A stretch of 64,000 nucleotides of DNA from Gramella sp. MAR_2010_147 (GCF_900105135.1 NZ_LT629741.1:2767001-2831000); one strand, 5' to 3'. Shown: positions 37,307 to 46,230, counted from the first letter of the stretch. A program made the numbers and translations. Notes: generated by a model from the sequence alone, not told the origin.

Positions 37307-37849
37307 ATGTCAAGAATAGGTAAAAGCCCGGTAACAATTCCAGAAGGTGTGACAGTAGATCACAAAGATGGTATTGTAACGGTAAAAGGAAAATTGGGAG
37401 AGCTTAAGCAGGAAGTAAAGGATATCGATGTTAAAATCGAAGATAATATTATTACTTTCGAGCGTTCCTCAGAAAAAAGTGATCAGAAAGCAAAACACGG
37501 TCTTTACCGTGCGTTGATTAATAATATGATTGAAGGTGTTACTAATGGTTACACTAAAGAACTTGAACTTGTAGGTGTTGGTTATAGAGCTAGCAACCAG
37601 GGGAACAAGCTTGATTTAGCTGTTGGTTATTCTCATAATATTGTACTAGATTTGGCTCCCGAAGTAAAAGTGGAGACCATATCAGAAAAAGGTAAGAACC
37701 CTATCGTAAAGGTAACTTCTCATGATAAGCAACTTGTTGGACAGGTTGCAGCGAAGATTCGTTCATTCAGAGCGCCAGAACCTTATAAAGGTAAAGGTAT
37801 CAAGTTTGTAGGCGAGCAATTGAGAAGAAAAGCAGGTAAATCAGCTTAA
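37307..37849 (+). CDS. rplF: 50S ribosomal protein L6
   Basis: A 180-residue L6 with two repeated RNA-binding domains. MSRIGKSPVTIPEGVTV, ELVGVGYRASNQGNKLDLAVGYSH and the C-terminal SFRAPEPYKGKGIKFVGEQLRRKAGKSA, which is the strongest signature, are intact. The length is normal. It lies 19 bp after rpsH and 12 bp before rplR. Confidence 0.98.
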   Translation: MSRIGKSPVTIPEGVTVDHKDGIVTVKGKLGELKQEVKDIDVKIEDNIITFERSSEKSDQKAKHGLYRALINNMIEGVTNGYTKELELVGVGYRASNQGNKLDLAVGYSHNIVLDLAPEVKVETISEKGKNPIVKVTSHDKQLVGQVAAKIRSFRAPEPYKGKGIKFVGEQLRRKAGKSA

Positions 37850-37861
37850 TAAAGTTTAGTT

Positions 37862-38218
37862 ATGGCATTATCAAAATTAGATAGAAGAAATAAAATTAGA
37901 AAACGTATCCGTAAGGATATCGTTGGAACAACAAGCCGTCCTAGATTATCTGTTTTTAGAAGCAATAGAGAAATTTATGCTCAGATTATCGACGACGTAG
38001 AAGGTAAGACCTTAGCATCAGCTTCTTCAAGAGATAAGGATATCGCTTCTGCATCTGCAGATAGAAAAGAGCAGGCTGTAATGGTTGGAAAAACCATTGC
38101 GGAAAAAGCGAAGAAAGCCGGAATAGATACTATTTCTTTCGATAGAGGTGGTTATTTGTATCACGGTAGAGTTAAATCATTAGCAGAAGGTGCTCGCGAG
38201 GGAGGACTAAAATTCTAG
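37862..38218 (+). CDS. rplR: 50S ribosomal protein L18
   Basis: A 118-residue L18 that binds 5S rRNA with L5. [40 protein letters not shown] and the C-terminal [26 protein letters not shown] are typical. The length is normal. It is followed by rpsE after 5 bp. Confidence 0.98.
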   Translation: MALSKLDRRNKIRKRIRKDIVGTTSRPRLSVFRSNREIYAQIIDDVEGKTLASASSRDKDIASASADRKEQAVMVGKTIAEKAKKAGIDTISFDRGGYLYHGRVKSLAEGAREGGLKF

Positions 38219-38223
38219 AAAAT

Positions 38224-38748
38224 ATGTATCAAGATTATAAAAACGTAGAACATGTAAAACCAGGAGGTCTTGAATTGAAAGATCGTTTGGTAGGAGTACA
38301 ACGTGTTACTAAGGTTACAAAAGGTGGTAGAGCATTTGGTTTCTCTGCTATTGTTGTAGTTGGAGATGAGAATGGTGTTGTAGGACAGGGACTTGGAAAA
38401 TCCAAGGAAGTGGCAGACGCTATCTCTAAGGCGGTAGAAGACGCTAAGAAAAATCTGGTACGCATTCCTTTGCATAAAGGAACTTTACCTCACGAACAAA
38501 AGGGTAAGTACGGTGGAGCAAGAGTAATGTTGCTTCCAGCTGCTGCCGGTACCGGTATTATTGCTGGTGGTGCGATTCGTGCGGTATTGGAATCTGTAGG
38601 AGTACATGATGTACTTTCTAAGAACCAGGGATCTTCAAACCCTCACAACGTTGTTAAAGCTACTTTTGATGCCTTGCTTCAATTAAGGAGCGCTGATACT
38701 GTTGCAAAACAGAGAGGTGTTTCATTGGAAAAGGTTTTTAAAGGATAA
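38224..38748 (+). CDS. rpsE: 30S ribosomal protein S5
   Basis: A 174-residue S5 with the double-stranded RNA-binding-like domain. [46 protein letters not shown] and the C-terminal [25 protein letters not shown] are diagnostic. S5 lines the mRNA entry channel. Length is normal; it begins [11 protein letters not shown] and is followed by rpmD after 13 bp. Confidence 0.98.
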   Translation: MYQDYKNVEHVKPGGLELKDRLVGVQRVTKVTKGGRAFGFSAIVVVGDENGVVGQGLGKSKEVADAISKAVEDAKKNLVRIPLHKGTLPHEQKGKYGGARVMLLPAAAGTGIIAGGAIRAVLESVGVHDVLSKNQGSSNPHNVVKATFDALLQLRSADTVAKQRGVSLEKVFKG

Positions 38749-38761
38749 ATCAAGGAATAAG

Positions 38762-38944
38762 ATGGGAAAGATAAAAGTCACAAAAGTAAAAAGTGCTATT
38801 AACCGCACGAAGAACCAAAAACTAGTTCTTGAATCTTTAGGATTGAAGAAGATTGGTCAAACGGTTGAGCATGACGATACGCCAAACATCCTTGGTATGG
38901 TAAATAAAGTTAAACACTTAGTTTCTGTAGAAGAAACAAAATAA
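38762..38944 (+). CDS. rpmD: 50S ribosomal protein L30
   Basis: A 60-residue L30. The ATG at 38762 is preferred to an in-frame opening at 38702, which lies inside rpsE and would add 20 non-homologous residues. [35 protein letters not shown] and the late MVNKVKHLV are the family signature. The size is normal. It lies between rpsE and rplO. Confidence 0.97.
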   Translation: MGKIKVTKVKSAINRTKNQKLVLESLGLKKIGQTVEHDDTPNILGMVNKVKHLVSVEETK

Positions 38945-38953
38945 TAATCTCTC

Positions 38954-39406
38954 ATGGATTTAAGTAACTTAAAACCTGCAGAAGGTTCAGTTAGAAAAAA
39001 TAGCAAGCGTATTGGTCGTGGTGAAGGATCTGGTAAAGGTGGAACCGCTACCAGAGGTCACAAAGGTGCCAAGTCACGTTCAGGTTATTCTAAAAAGATT
39101 GGTTTTGAAGGTGGGCAGATGCCACTTCAAAGACGTGTACCTAAGTTTGGATTCACTAACAGAAACCGTAAAGTATATCAGGGAATTAACCTTGATACAC
39201 TTCAGAATCTGGTAGATGAAGGTAGAATTAAGGATACAGTTGATATGGATGTGCTGGTTGAAAACGGTCTTGCCGGAAGAAACGAGCTTGTTAAGATATT
39301 AGGTAGAGGTGAATTGAAGGCTAAGTTGAAAATATCTGTTCATAAATTTACGACCTCAGCGAAAGAAGCTATTGAAGCTGCCGGAGGTGAAGTTGTTACT
39401 TTATAA
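38954..39406 (+). CDS. rplO: 50S ribosomal protein L15
   Basis: A 150-residue L15. The glycine- and basic-rich N-terminus (RIGRGEGSGKGGTATRGHKGAKSRSGYSKKIGFEGGQMPLQRRVPKFGF) and the C-terminal IEAAGGEVVTL are intact. L15 is a late assembly protein. The length is normal and it is followed by secY after 11 bp. Confidence 0.98.
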   Translation: MDLSNLKPAEGSVRKNSKRIGRGEGSGKGGTATRGHKGAKSRSGYSKKIGFEGGQMPLQRRVPKFGFTNRNRKVYQGINLDTLQNLVDEGRIKDTVDMDVLVENGLAGRNELVKILGRGELKAKLKISVHKFTTSAKEAIEAAGGEVVTL

Positions 39407-39417
39407 TAGATAATCAA

Positions 39418-40755
39418 ATGAAATTCATCAATACGATTAAAAATATTTGGAAAATCGAGGAGCTAAAAAATAGAATTTTAGTAACCCTCGGTTTGCTTTT
39501 GGTATATCGTTTCGGGGCGCAAGTAGTGCTCCCTGGAATTGATGCCGCTCAGCTTTCTAATCTTGCTACCCAAACAGATGGTGGGTTATTAGGGCTTCTT
39601 AATGCTTTCACCGGGGGTGCGTTCTCGAACGCTTCGGTATTTGCTTTGGGTATTATGCCTTATATCTCTGCTTCTATTGTGGTTCAGTTGATGGGAATTG
39701 CAATTCCTTATCTTCAAAAGCTTCAGAAAGAAGGGGAAAGTGGGCGTAAGAAGATTAACCAGATCACACGTTGGCTTACTATTGCGATTACTCTTGTACA
39801 GGGGCCCGGTTATATCTATAACCTGTTTGCTACTTTACCCGGGGAGGCATTTTTGTTAGGAGATAACTTAACATTCGTGGTTTCATCGGTAATTATCCTT
39901 ACAACGGGTACCATTTTCGCAATGTGGCTGGGTGAGAAGATCACAGATAAAGGTATTGGTAACGGTATTTCATTATTGATTATGGTTGGTATTATTGCCA
40001 CCCTGCCGCAAGCCTTTATTCAGGAATTCGCTTCAAGAGTATTTGAATCGAACGGTGGTCTTGTAATGATACTGATAGAATTAGTTATCTGGTTTGCCAT
40101 TATTATGGCTTCAGTGATGCTGGTTATGGCAGTGCGTCAAATTCCGGTTCAGTATGCCAGAAGATCTGCCTCAGGTGGATATGAAAAGAATGTTTTCGGA
40201 TCAAGACAATATATTCCATTAAAACTAAATGCATCTGGAGTAATGCCTATTATTTTCGCCCAGGCGATTATGTTTATTCCTGTAGCGGTTGCTGGTCTTT
40301 CAGACTCAGACGCGGCACAGGGGGTGACAGCGGCATTTCAGAACATATTTGGTTTTTGGTATAACTTGGTGTTCGCATTATTGATTATTGTGTTTACATA
40401 TTTCTATACTGCGATCACAGTTCCAACAAATAAAATGGCTGATGATCTTAAGAGAAGCGGAGGGTTTATTCCTGGGATTCGTCCCGGAGGTGAAACTTCT
40501 GAATATCTGGATCGCATTATGTCTCAAATTACGCTTCCGGGATCTATATTCCTGGCGCTTATTGCAGTGTTCCCTGCGATAGTGGTTCAATTGCTGGGTG
40601 TACAGCAGAACTGGGCATTGTTCTTTGGAGGTACCTCGCTGTTAATTATGGTTGGAGTTGCAATAGATACTATGCAACAGGTAAATTCTTACTTGCTGAA
40701 TAGACACTATGACGGATTAATGAAAACAGGTAAAAACAGAAAAGCAGTAGCTTAA
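39418..40755 (+). CDS. secY: SecY protein translocase subunit
   Basis: A 445-residue multispanning membrane protein forming the SecYEG channel for secretion and membrane insertion. [22 protein letters not shown] at the start, [14 protein letters not shown] in TM2, [36 protein letters not shown] and [20 protein letters not shown] before the last segments are conserved. Ten hydrophobic segments can be counted. The spc order ends here: rplO-secY-infA, with adk and map absent, and only 2 bp to infA. Confidence 0.97.
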   Translation: MKFINTIKNIWKIEELKNRILVTLGLLLVYRFGAQVVLPGIDAAQLSNLATQTDGGLLGLLNAFTGGAFSNASVFALGIMPYISASIVVQLMGIAIPYLQKLQKEGESGRKKINQITRWLTIAITLVQGPGYIYNLFATLPGEAFLLGDNLTFVVSSVIILTTGTIFAMWLGEKITDKGIGNGISLLIMVGIIATLPQAFIQEFASRVFESNGGLVMILIELVIWFAIIMASVMLVMAVRQIPVQYARRSASGGYEKNVFGSRQYIPLKLNASGVMPIIFAQAIMFIPVAVAGLSDSDAAQGVTAAFQNIFGFWYNLVFALLIIVFTYFYTAITVPTNKMADDLKRSGGFIPGIRPGGETSEYLDRIMSQITLPGSIFLALIAVFPAIVVQLLGVQQNWALFFGGTSLLIMVGVAIDTMQQVNSYLLNRHYDGLMKTGKNRKAVA

Positions 40756-40757
40756 TT

Positions 40758-40973
40758 ATGGCAAAACAACCACCAATTGAACAGGACGGAACTATCATTG
40801 AAGCATTGTCTAATGCGATGTTTCGTGTAGAATTGGAGAATGGTCACGTAGTGACTGCTCATATCTCCGGGAAAATGCGTATGCATTACATAAAATTACT
40901 TCCCGGTGATAAAGTAAAACTGGAAATGAGTCCTTACGATTTAACTAAGGCTCGAATAACTTACAGATACTAA
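40758..40973 (+). CDS. infA: translation initiation factor IF-1
   Basis: A 71-residue OB-fold initiation factor that blocks the A site during initiation. [56 protein letters not shown] spans the whole fold, and [13 protein letters not shown] ends it. The length is normal. A 116-bp gap with a promoter-like box and a structured leader separates it from rpmJ. Confidence 0.97.
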   Translation: MAKQPPIEQDGTIIEALSNAMFRVELENGHVVTAHISGKMRMHYIKLLPGDKVKLEMSPYDLTKARITYRY

Positions 40974-41005
40974 AAAGTAATTTTCAGCCTTTTATAAATT
41001 TTTTA

Positions 41006-41013
41006 TACTTTTG
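41006..41013 (+). promoter_or_regulatory. -7 box upstream of rpmJ
   Basis: TACTTTTG matches TAnnTTTG and would start a transcript about 70 bases before rpmJ, giving the rpmJ-rpsM-rpsK-rpsD-rpoA-rplQ block a promoter of its own. The -33 region is only T-rich. Confidence 0.55.
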
Positions 41014-41032
41014 CACTCTGAAAAATTTATGA

Positions 41033-41069
41033 CGGCTAAAATTTCACTGAAAGAGTTAATGCTCTGCCG
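41033..41069 (+). ncRNA. structured leader upstream of rpmJ (alpha-operon side)
   Basis: CGGC (41033-41036) can pair with GCCG (41066-41069), stacked on AGAG (41052-41055) pairing with CTCT (41062-41065), around a TTAATG loop, with a 15-base bulge on one side. The same stretch could encode a 14-codon peptide from the ATG at 41029 to a TGA at 41071-41073. It resembles a ribosomal-protein-binding leader; no homology is known to me. Confidence 0.45.
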
Positions 41070-41089
41070 GTGAATAAAAAAGAGATAAG

Positions 41090-41206
41090 ATGAAAGTTAG
41101 AGCATCAATAAAAAAGAGAAGTGCCGACTGCAAGATTGTACGCAGAAAAGGGCGCCTTTACGTAATTAACAAAAAGAATCCTAGATTTAAACAAAGACAA
41201 GGCTAA
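41090..41206 (+). CDS. rpmJ: 50S ribosomal protein L36 (zinc-free form)
   Basis: A 38-residue protein, complete: it starts [20 protein letters not shown] and ends with NPRFKQRQG. The usual C-plus form has three cysteines and a histidine that bind zinc; here only one cysteine (in SADCK) remains, so this is the C-minus type. It begins 117 bp after infA and ends 2 bp before rpsM. It is too small for most ORF finders but the match to L36 is unambiguous. Confidence 0.96.
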   Translation: MKVRASIKKRSADCKIVRRKGRLYVINKKNPRFKQRQG

Positions 41207-41208
41207 TT

Positions 41209-41583
41209 ATGGCAAGAATTGCAGGGGTAGATATACCTAAACAAAAGCGAGGGGTTATAGCATTGACCTATATCTTCGGAATTGGCAGAAGCAGGGCTCA
41301 GGAGATACTTGCACAGGCTAAAGTAGACGAGAGTAAGAAAGTTTCAGACTGGGACGATGACGAGATTGGTAAGATCCGTGAGGCTGTTGGTCAATTTACA
41401 ATCGAAGGAGAATTACGTACTGAGGTTCAAATGAGTATTAAACGTCTTATGGACATTGGATGCTACAGAGGAATTCGCCACAGAGCGGGACTTCCTTTAA
41501 GAGGCCAAAGAACTAAGAACAACTCCAGAACCAGAAAAGGTAGAAGAAAAACAGTTGCTAACAAGAAAAAAGCAACTAAATAG
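41209..41583 (+). CDS. rpsM: 30S ribosomal protein S13
   Basis: A 124-residue S13 of the 30S head, contacting tRNA and the 50S subunit. [34 protein letters not shown] and the C-terminal [32 protein letters not shown] are diagnostic. It is the start of the alpha operon order rpsM-rpsK-rpsD-rpoA-rplQ. The length is normal. Confidence 0.98.
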   Translation: MARIAGVDIPKQKRGVIALTYIFGIGRSRAQEILAQAKVDESKKVSDWDDDEIGKIREAVGQFTIEGELRTEVQMSIKRLMDIGCYRGIRHRAGLPLRGQRTKNNSRTRKGRRKTVANKKKATK

Positions 41584-41591
41584 TAAGTAGT

Positions 41592-41993
41592 ATGGCAAAG
41601 AAAGCAAATCCAAAAGCTAAAACTCAGAAAAAACGTAAAGTAATCGTTGAATCCAACGGTGAAGCACACGTAACTGCTTCCTTCAACAACATCATTATTT
41701 CTCTTACAAACAAAAAGGGAGATGTTGTAGCATGGTCGTCTGCAGGTAAGATGGGCTTTAGAGGATCTAAGAAAAATACTCCTTACGCTGCGCAGTTGGC
41801 TGCTGAAGATGCTTCGAAAGTAGCACATGAGGCAGGAATGCGTAAAGTAAAGGTTTATGTAAAAGGTCCTGGAAATGGTAGAGAATCTGCAATAAGAGCA
41901 GTTCACAATAGTGGTATTGAGGTTACAGAAATCATTGATATTACTCCGCTTCCGCACAATGGTTGTCGTCCACCAAAGAGACGTAGAGTTTAA
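41592..41993 (+). CDS. rpsK: 30S ribosomal protein S11
   Basis: A 133-residue S11 of the platform. [46 protein letters not shown] and [47 protein letters not shown] match the family strongly. The length is normal. It is followed by an 83-bp gap with a hairpin before rpsD. Confidence 0.98.
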   Translation: MAKKANPKAKTQKKRKVIVESNGEAHVTASFNNIIISLTNKKGDVVAWSSAGKMGFRGSKKNTPYAAQLAAEDASKVAHEAGMRKVKVYVKGPGNGRESAIRAVHNSGIEVTEIIDITPLPHNGCRPPKRRRV

Positions 41994-42020
41994 TAAATTT
42001 TAATAATAGGAGAGGATTTA

Positions 42021-42054
42021 GATTATCGAAGGACTTATGCCTTAATTCATAATC
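42021..42054 (+). ncRNA. hairpin in the rpsK-rpsD gap
   Basis: GATTAT (42021-42026) pairs with ATAATC (42049-42054), enclosing AAGG (42029-42032) with CCTT (42040-42043) and a seven-base loop. No T run follows. The position directly before the S4 gene is suggestive, since S4 autoregulates the alpha operon in E. coli, but binding is not shown. Confidence 0.5.
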
Positions 42055-42076
42055 CCTTTCTAAAACAACTATAGTA

Positions 42077-42682
42077 ATGGCAAGATATACTGGTCCAAAA
42101 ACTAAAATAGCCCGTAAGTTCGGAGAAGCTATTTTTGGAGATGACAAATCTTTTGAAAAAAGAAACTATCCTCCAGGACAGCACGGGAATAACCGTCGTC
42201 GTGGAAAAAAATCAGAATATGCTATCCAGTTAATGGAGAAGCAAAAAGCCAAGTATACCTATGGTATCCTTGAGCGTCAATTCCGTAACATGTTCGAAAA
42301 AGCAACTCGCGCACAGGGAATTACCGGTGAGGTACTTCTTCAGCTTTGCGAGTCTCGTTTAGATAATGTTGTGTACCGTATGGGTGTGGCACCTTCTAGA
42401 AGAGCTGCCCGTCAATTAGTAGGTCACCGTCATATCACTGTGAACGGAGAATTAGTAAACATCCCTTCTTACCACCTTAAGGCTGGTGATGTTGTTGGTG
42501 TTAGAGAAAAATCTAAATCACTTGCTGTGGTTCAGGAATCATTATCAAATAGCAGCAGTGTTTACGAATGGATTTCATGGAATTCAGAAAAGAAAGAAGG
42601 TACTTTCGTAACTGTTCCTGGAAGAGTTCAGATTCCTGAAAACATTAACGAGCAATTTATAGTCGAATTATATTCGAAATAA
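42077..42682 (+). CDS. rpsD: 30S ribosomal protein S4
   Basis: A 201-residue S4, primary binder of 16S r[24 protein letters not shown] at the start; the S4 domain is [59 protein letters not shown] (about 92-150). No N-terminal zinc-binding cysteine cluster is present. The length is normal. It is followed by rpoA after 22 bp. Confidence 0.98.
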   Translation: MARYTGPKTKIARKFGEAIFGDDKSFEKRNYPPGQHGNNRRRGKKSEYAIQLMEKQKAKYTYGILERQFRNMFEKATRAQGITGEVLLQLCESRLDNVVYRMGVAPSRRAARQLVGHRHITVNGELVNIPSYHLKAGDVVGVREKSKSLAVVQESLSNSSSVYEWISWNSEKKEGTFVTVPGRVQIPENINEQFIVELYSK

Positions 42683-42704
42683 TAATTCACACAGAAGTCG
42701 AAAT

Positions 42705-43697
42705 ATGGCAATACTAAATTTTCAGAAGCCCGATAAAGTTATAATGATTGATTCAACAGATTTCGAAGGGAAATTTGAATTTCGCCCTTTGGAGCCTGGT
42801 TATGGATTAACTGTTGGTAACGCTTTAAGACGAGTGCTTTTATCTTCTTTGGAAGGTTTCGCGATCACTTCAGTACGAATTGAAGGGGTAGATCACGAAT
42901 TCTCTACCATTGCAGGTGTAGTGGAAGACGTAACTGAAATTATTCTTAACCTTAAACAAGTAAGGTTTAAGAGACAAATAGATGAGATCGATAACGAATC
43001 GGTTACCATTTCAGTTTCCGGAGAAGAGCAGTTAACTGCCGGTCACTTCCAGAAATTCATTTCAGGATTTCAGGTTCTTAATCCAGATCAGGTAATCTGT
43101 CATATGGATAAGAAAGTAAGCCTGAACATGGAGGTTACTATCGAAAAAGGTAGAGGTTACGTTCCGGCTGAAGAAAACAAGAAAGCCAATGCTCCTTTAG
43201 GGACCATTTTCGTAGATTCTATTTACACTCCTATAAAGAATGTAAAATATAGTATCGAGAACTTTCGTGTAGAACAGAAGACTGACTATGAAAAACTGGT
43301 GTTTGAAATTATCAGTGATGGTTCTATTCATCCAAAAGATGCTTTAACTGAAGCAGCGAAGACTCTTATCCACCACTTTATGTTATTCTCTGACGAGCGT
43401 ATCACTTTAGAGGCAGATGAGATCGCACAAACTGAAACTTATGATGAAGAATCCCTTCACATGAGACAACTTCTTAAAACGAAATTGGTAGATCTTGATC
43501 TTTCAGTGAGAGCGTTGAACTGTCTTAAAGCGGCTGAAGTTGATACTTTGGGAGACCTTGTGTCTTACAACAAGAATGACTTGATGAAATTCAGAAACTT
43601 CGGTAAAAAATCACTTACTGAATTGGAAGAGCTTGTAAGCAACAAAGGGTTGAACTTTGGTATGGACCTTTCAAAATATAAACTTGATAAAGACTAG
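42705..43697 (+). CDS. rpoA: DNA-directed RNA polymerase alpha subunit
   Basis: A 330-residue alpha subunit. The N-terminal assembly domain has [25 protein letters not shown] (about 26-50) and the long beta-dimer segment; the C-terminal domain (about 250-330) has [22 protein letters not shown] and [22 protein letters not shown], the UP-element and activator-contact part. The length is normal. It sits at its usual place between rpsD and rplQ and is the only transcription gene in this cluster. Confidence 0.98.
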   Translation: MAILNFQKPDKVIMIDSTDFEGKFEFRPLEPGYGLTVGNALRRVLLSSLEGFAITSVRIEGVDHEFSTIAGVVEDVTEIILNLKQVRFKRQIDEIDNESVTISVSGEEQLTAGHFQKFISGFQVLNPDQVICHMDKKVSLNMEVTIEKGRGYVPAEENKKANAPLGTIFVDSIYTPIKNVKYSIENFRVEQKTDYEKLVFEIISDGSIHPKDALTEAAKTLIHHFMLFSDERITLEADEIAQTETYDEESLHMRQLLKTKLVDLDLSVRALNCLKAAEVDTLGDLVSYNKNDLMKFRNFGKKSLTELEELVSNKGLNFGMDLSKYKLDKD

Positions 43698-43738
43698 TCA
43701 CCTTTCTAAGGTTACGGTCTAAATTATAATATAATAAC

Positions 43739-43780
43739 CATCATAATTTGCTCCTCAAAATGAGTAGTAGCAAGATGATG
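43739..43780 (+). ncRNA. long imperfect hairpin immediately upstream of rplQ
   Basis: CATCAT (43739-43744) pairs with ATGATG (43775-43780), TTTGCT (43747-43752) with AGCAAG (43769-43774, one G-U), and CTCA (43754-43757) with TGAG (43761-43764) around AAA. This gives about 16 pairs in three stacked helices ending 14 bp before the rplQ start, without a T run. Its position in the 97-bp gap suggests a translational control structure. Confidence 0.6.
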
Positions 43781-43794
43781 AAACAAAAAATGTC

Positions 43795-44340
43795 ATGAGA
43801 CACGGAAAAAAGACAAATCATTTAGGTAGAAAAACAGCCCATCGTAAGGCAATGCTTGCGAATATGGCTTGTTCCCTAATTGAACACAAACGAATCAACA
43901 CTACTGTTGCTAAAGCGAAAGCTCTTAAGGTATTTGTTGAGCCGTTAGTAACAAAATGTAAAGAAGATACTACGCACAATAGAAGAATTGTGTTTAGTAA
44001 ACTTCGTAGCAAGGAAGCGGTTAGCGAATTGTTTCGTGAAGTAGCTCCTAAGGTAGGAGATCGTCCTGGAGGATATACCAGAGTTATTAAACTTGGTAGT
44101 CGTCTTGGAGATGCAGCTGAAATGGCGCTGGTAGAACTTGTAGACTTCAATGAAACCTACAATGTAGGAGAGAAGCCTAAGAAGAAAAAATCTACTCGTC
44201 GTGCTGGTAAGAAGAAAGCTGAAGATACAGCTTCTACTGCTGAGCCGAAAGAAGCTTCTGCTAAGGAAACTAAAAAAGAAGAGCCTAAAGCTGAAGAGCC
44301 AAAGGCTGAAGAAAAAAAGGACGATAAAAAAGAGGAATAG
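43795..44340 (+). CDS. rplQ: 50S ribosomal protein L17 with long charged C-terminal tail
   Basis: A 181-residue L17, longer than the 120-130 of the E. coli protein. The first 120 residues are standard ([72 protein letters not shown]). After that comes a lysine/glutamate/alanine-rich low-complexity tail (about 121-181, with [16 protein letters not shown]). Such tails occur on several Bacteroidetes r-proteins; the role is not known to me. It ends the cluster and is followed by a terminator. Confidence 0.97.
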   Translation: MRHGKKTNHLGRKTAHRKAMLANMACSLIEHKRINTTVAKAKALKVFVEPLVTKCKEDTTHNRRIVFSKLRSKEAVSELFREVAPKVGDRPGGYTRVIKLGSRLGDAAEMALVELVDFNETYNVGEKPKKKKSTRRAGKKKAEDTASTAEPKEASAKETKKEEPKAEEPKAEEKKDDKKEE

Positions 44341-44368
44341 AAATGATTCTTTTTACCATCTAAATTTT

Positions 44369-44402
44369 AAAAGGATAAGCTTTAATAGTTTATCCTTTTT
44401 TT
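44369..44402 (+). terminator. intrinsic terminator after rplQ
   Basis: AAAAGGATAA (44369-44378) pairs with TTATCCTTTT (44390-44399), followed by a T run to 44402. It closes the ribosomal supercluster and lies 29 bp after the rplQ stop. Confidence 0.82.
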
Positions 44403-44422
44403 ATACCCAATAGATAAATTAT

Positions 44423-44430
44423 TAAATTTG
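44423..44430 (+). promoter_or_regulatory. -7 promoter box of carA
   Basis: TAAATTTG matches TAnnTTTG and ends 25 bp before the carA ATG, just after the rplQ terminator. The -33 region overlaps the T-rich terminator tail, so no separate -33 box can be claimed. Confidence 0.5.
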
Positions 44431-44455
44431 CCACAACTGCAACTATAACACAACT

Positions 44456-45568
44456 ATGAAGTATCAGGCTAAACGAAAGGCGATCATTTTACTTGAAGAC
44501 GGAACTATTTTTTATGGAAAATCTGTAGGAAACAAAGAAGGTAGTGCTGTTGGTGAAGTTTGTTTTAATACCGGAATGACCGGGTATCAGGAGATCTTTA
44601 CAGATCCTTCTTATTTTGGTCAGTTAATGGTGACTACCAACGCACATATTGGTAATTATGGCACCAATCAAAATGAAAATGAATCTGATGGTGCTAAAAT
44701 TGCAGGTTTGATCTGTAAGAATTTTAGCTATACAGAGTCAAGACCAGCAGCAGATAAGACGCTGGAAGAATTTCTCAATGAAAGTAATATTTTTGCAATA
44801 TCTGATGTAGACACGAGGGCTTTGGTTACTTATATCAGGGAGAATGGAGCAATGAATGCAATTATCTCTACAGATGTCGCTAATATAGATGGGCTGAAGA
44901 AGCAATTAGAGGAAGTGCCAGATATGAACGGACTCGAACTGGCTTCAAAAGTTTCTACCAAAGAGCCTTATTTCTACGGAAATGAAAATGCTACCTATAA
45001 AATTGCAGCCCTGGACGTGGGGATTAAGACAAATATCCTTAGGAATTTGGCTGAAAGAGGAGCTTACATAAAAGTATATCCTTATAATGCTACTTATGAG
45101 GAAATGAAAGAGTGGAATCCTGATGGTTATTTTCTATCAAATGGACCTGGTGATCCGCAACCTCTGGAGAGCGCTATCAATGTGACCAAAACCATCATAG
45201 AAAATGATCATCCATTATTTGGGATCTGTTTGGGGCATCAAATAATCGCTATCGCTAATGGGATTAAGACTTACAAAATGCACCACGGCCACAGGGGGAT
45301 AAATCACCCGGTTAAGAATATGGTGAATGGGAAAGGTGAGATCACCTCTCAAAATCACGGTTTTTCTGTAGATAAAGATCAAACCGAAGCGCATCCTGAT
45401 GTGGAAGTAACTCATATTTGTCTGAATGATGGTACCGTTGGTGGTCTGGCTATGAAGAATAAAAATGTTTTTTCTGTGCAGTATCACCCGGAAGCCAGCC
45501 CTGGACCGCATGACTCAAGTTACTTGTTCGATGAGTTTATAGATAGAATTAAGTCAGTCAAAGCTTAA
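44456..45568 (+). CDS. carA: carbamoyl-phosphate synthase small subunit
   Basis: A 370-residue glutamine amidotransferase subunit. It releases ammonia from glutamine for carbamoyl phosphate used in pyrimidine and arginine synthesis. The N-terminal CPSase domain (ILLEDGTIFYGKSVG ... GEVCFNTGMTGYQEIFTDPSY) is followed by the class I amidotransferase domain with nucleophile Cys258 in FGICLGHQ and QYHPEASPGPHDS near residue 343. The length is normal. carB is not next to it, so the large subunit must be encoded elsewhere. A perfect UUCG-loop terminator follows. Confidence 0.96.
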   Translation: MKYQAKRKAIILLEDGTIFYGKSVGNKEGSAVGEVCFNTGMTGYQEIFTDPSYFGQLMVTTNAHIGNYGTNQNENESDGAKIAGLICKNFSYTESRPAADKTLEEFLNESNIFAISDVDTRALVTYIRENGAMNAIISTDVANIDGLKKQLEEVPDMNGLELASKVSTKEPYFYGNENATYKIAALDVGIKTNILRNLAERGAYIKVYPYNATYEEMKEWNPDGYFLSNGPGDPQPLESAINVTKTIIENDHPLFGICLGHQIIAIANGIKTYKMHHGHRGINHPVKNMVNGKGEITSQNHGFSVDKDQTEAHPDVEVTHICLNDGTVGGLAMKNKNVFSVQYHPEASPGPHDSSYLFDEFIDRIKSVKA

Positions 45569-45592
45569 TTCTGAATCATAAAAACTAGAGTG

Positions 45593-45621
45593 AAAACCGG
45601 AATTTCGATTCCGGTTTTTTT
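45593..45621 (+). terminator. intrinsic terminator after carA
   Basis: AAAACCGGAAT (45593-45603) pairs perfectly with ATTCCGGTTTT (45608-45618) around a TTCG tetraloop; a T run follows. It lies 24 bp after the carA stop. Confidence 0.92.
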
Positions 45622-45699
45622 ATTACGCTTTGGCCTAAAATATAATTGGTTTATATGCGAGATTCCGCTAGCTTTGGCAGCCTGTTTTAATTTACTCCA

Positions 45700-46230
45700 A
45701 TGAAAAGATTATTATTAGTTATTTTTTTATGTGTAGGTTCTGTGGCTTTTTCCCAGGAAACTACAACCAACAGTCAGTTTTCTTTAAATCTGGTAATGCC
45801 TTCAGCTGAATATGAGCTGGCAGTTTCAGATCATTCCACAATTGATTTGGATTTAGGAATCGGATTTGCCTATCATAAATCTTCCTATAGTGGAGAAGCA
45901 TTTGGAATTTATCCCGGGCTCACAGCTCAATACCGTTATTATTATAATTTAGAAAAGAGAGCTGATAAGGATAAAAAAACTTCTGAAAACAGTGGGAACT
46001 ATATAGCTGGTGTCGCCTCGATCACCGGAGGGGACCCGATTATCGGAGATTTAGAGTTTTCCAATGATTATGGAGGTTTTGTTGGTCCGGCCTGGGGGCT
46101 GCAAAGAGTATATAACAGCGGATTTAAATTAAATCTTAATCTGGGGCTCGGTATGGGCTTTAATGATGCTGGTGATAAATATTTTACCCCATTGTTTGGT
46201 TTGCAGTTAGGATGGTTGGTCGCACAGTAG
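45700..46230 (+). CDS. small outer-membrane beta-barrel-like protein
   Basis: A 176-residue protein with a signal peptide (MKRLLLVIFLCVGSVAFSQ). The mature part shows alternating hydrophobic strands (FSLNLVMPSAEYELAV, IDLDLGIGFAYHKSSY, AQYRYYYNLEKR, LNLNLGLGMGFND) and ends LQLGWLVAQ, which fits a small beta-barrel in the outer membrane. No family is recognised. The next gene begins 19 bp before its end, so the pair is probably translated in coupling and the two proteins may act together. Confidence 0.72.
   Translation: MKRLLLVIFLCVGSVAFSQETTTNSQFSLNLVMPSAEYELAVSDHSTIDLDLGIGFAYHKSSYSGEAFGIYPGLTAQYRYYYNLEKRADKDKKTSENSGNYIAGVASITGGDPIIGDLEFSNDYGGFVGPAWGLQRVYNSGFKLNLNLGLGMGFNDAGDKYFTPLFGLQLGWLVAQ

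Noticed and set aside
30582..44340. Missing tuf, adk or map as a deletion
   Set aside because: Their absence from this cluster is the usual Bacteroidetes arrangement as I know it, so it is not treated as unusual.
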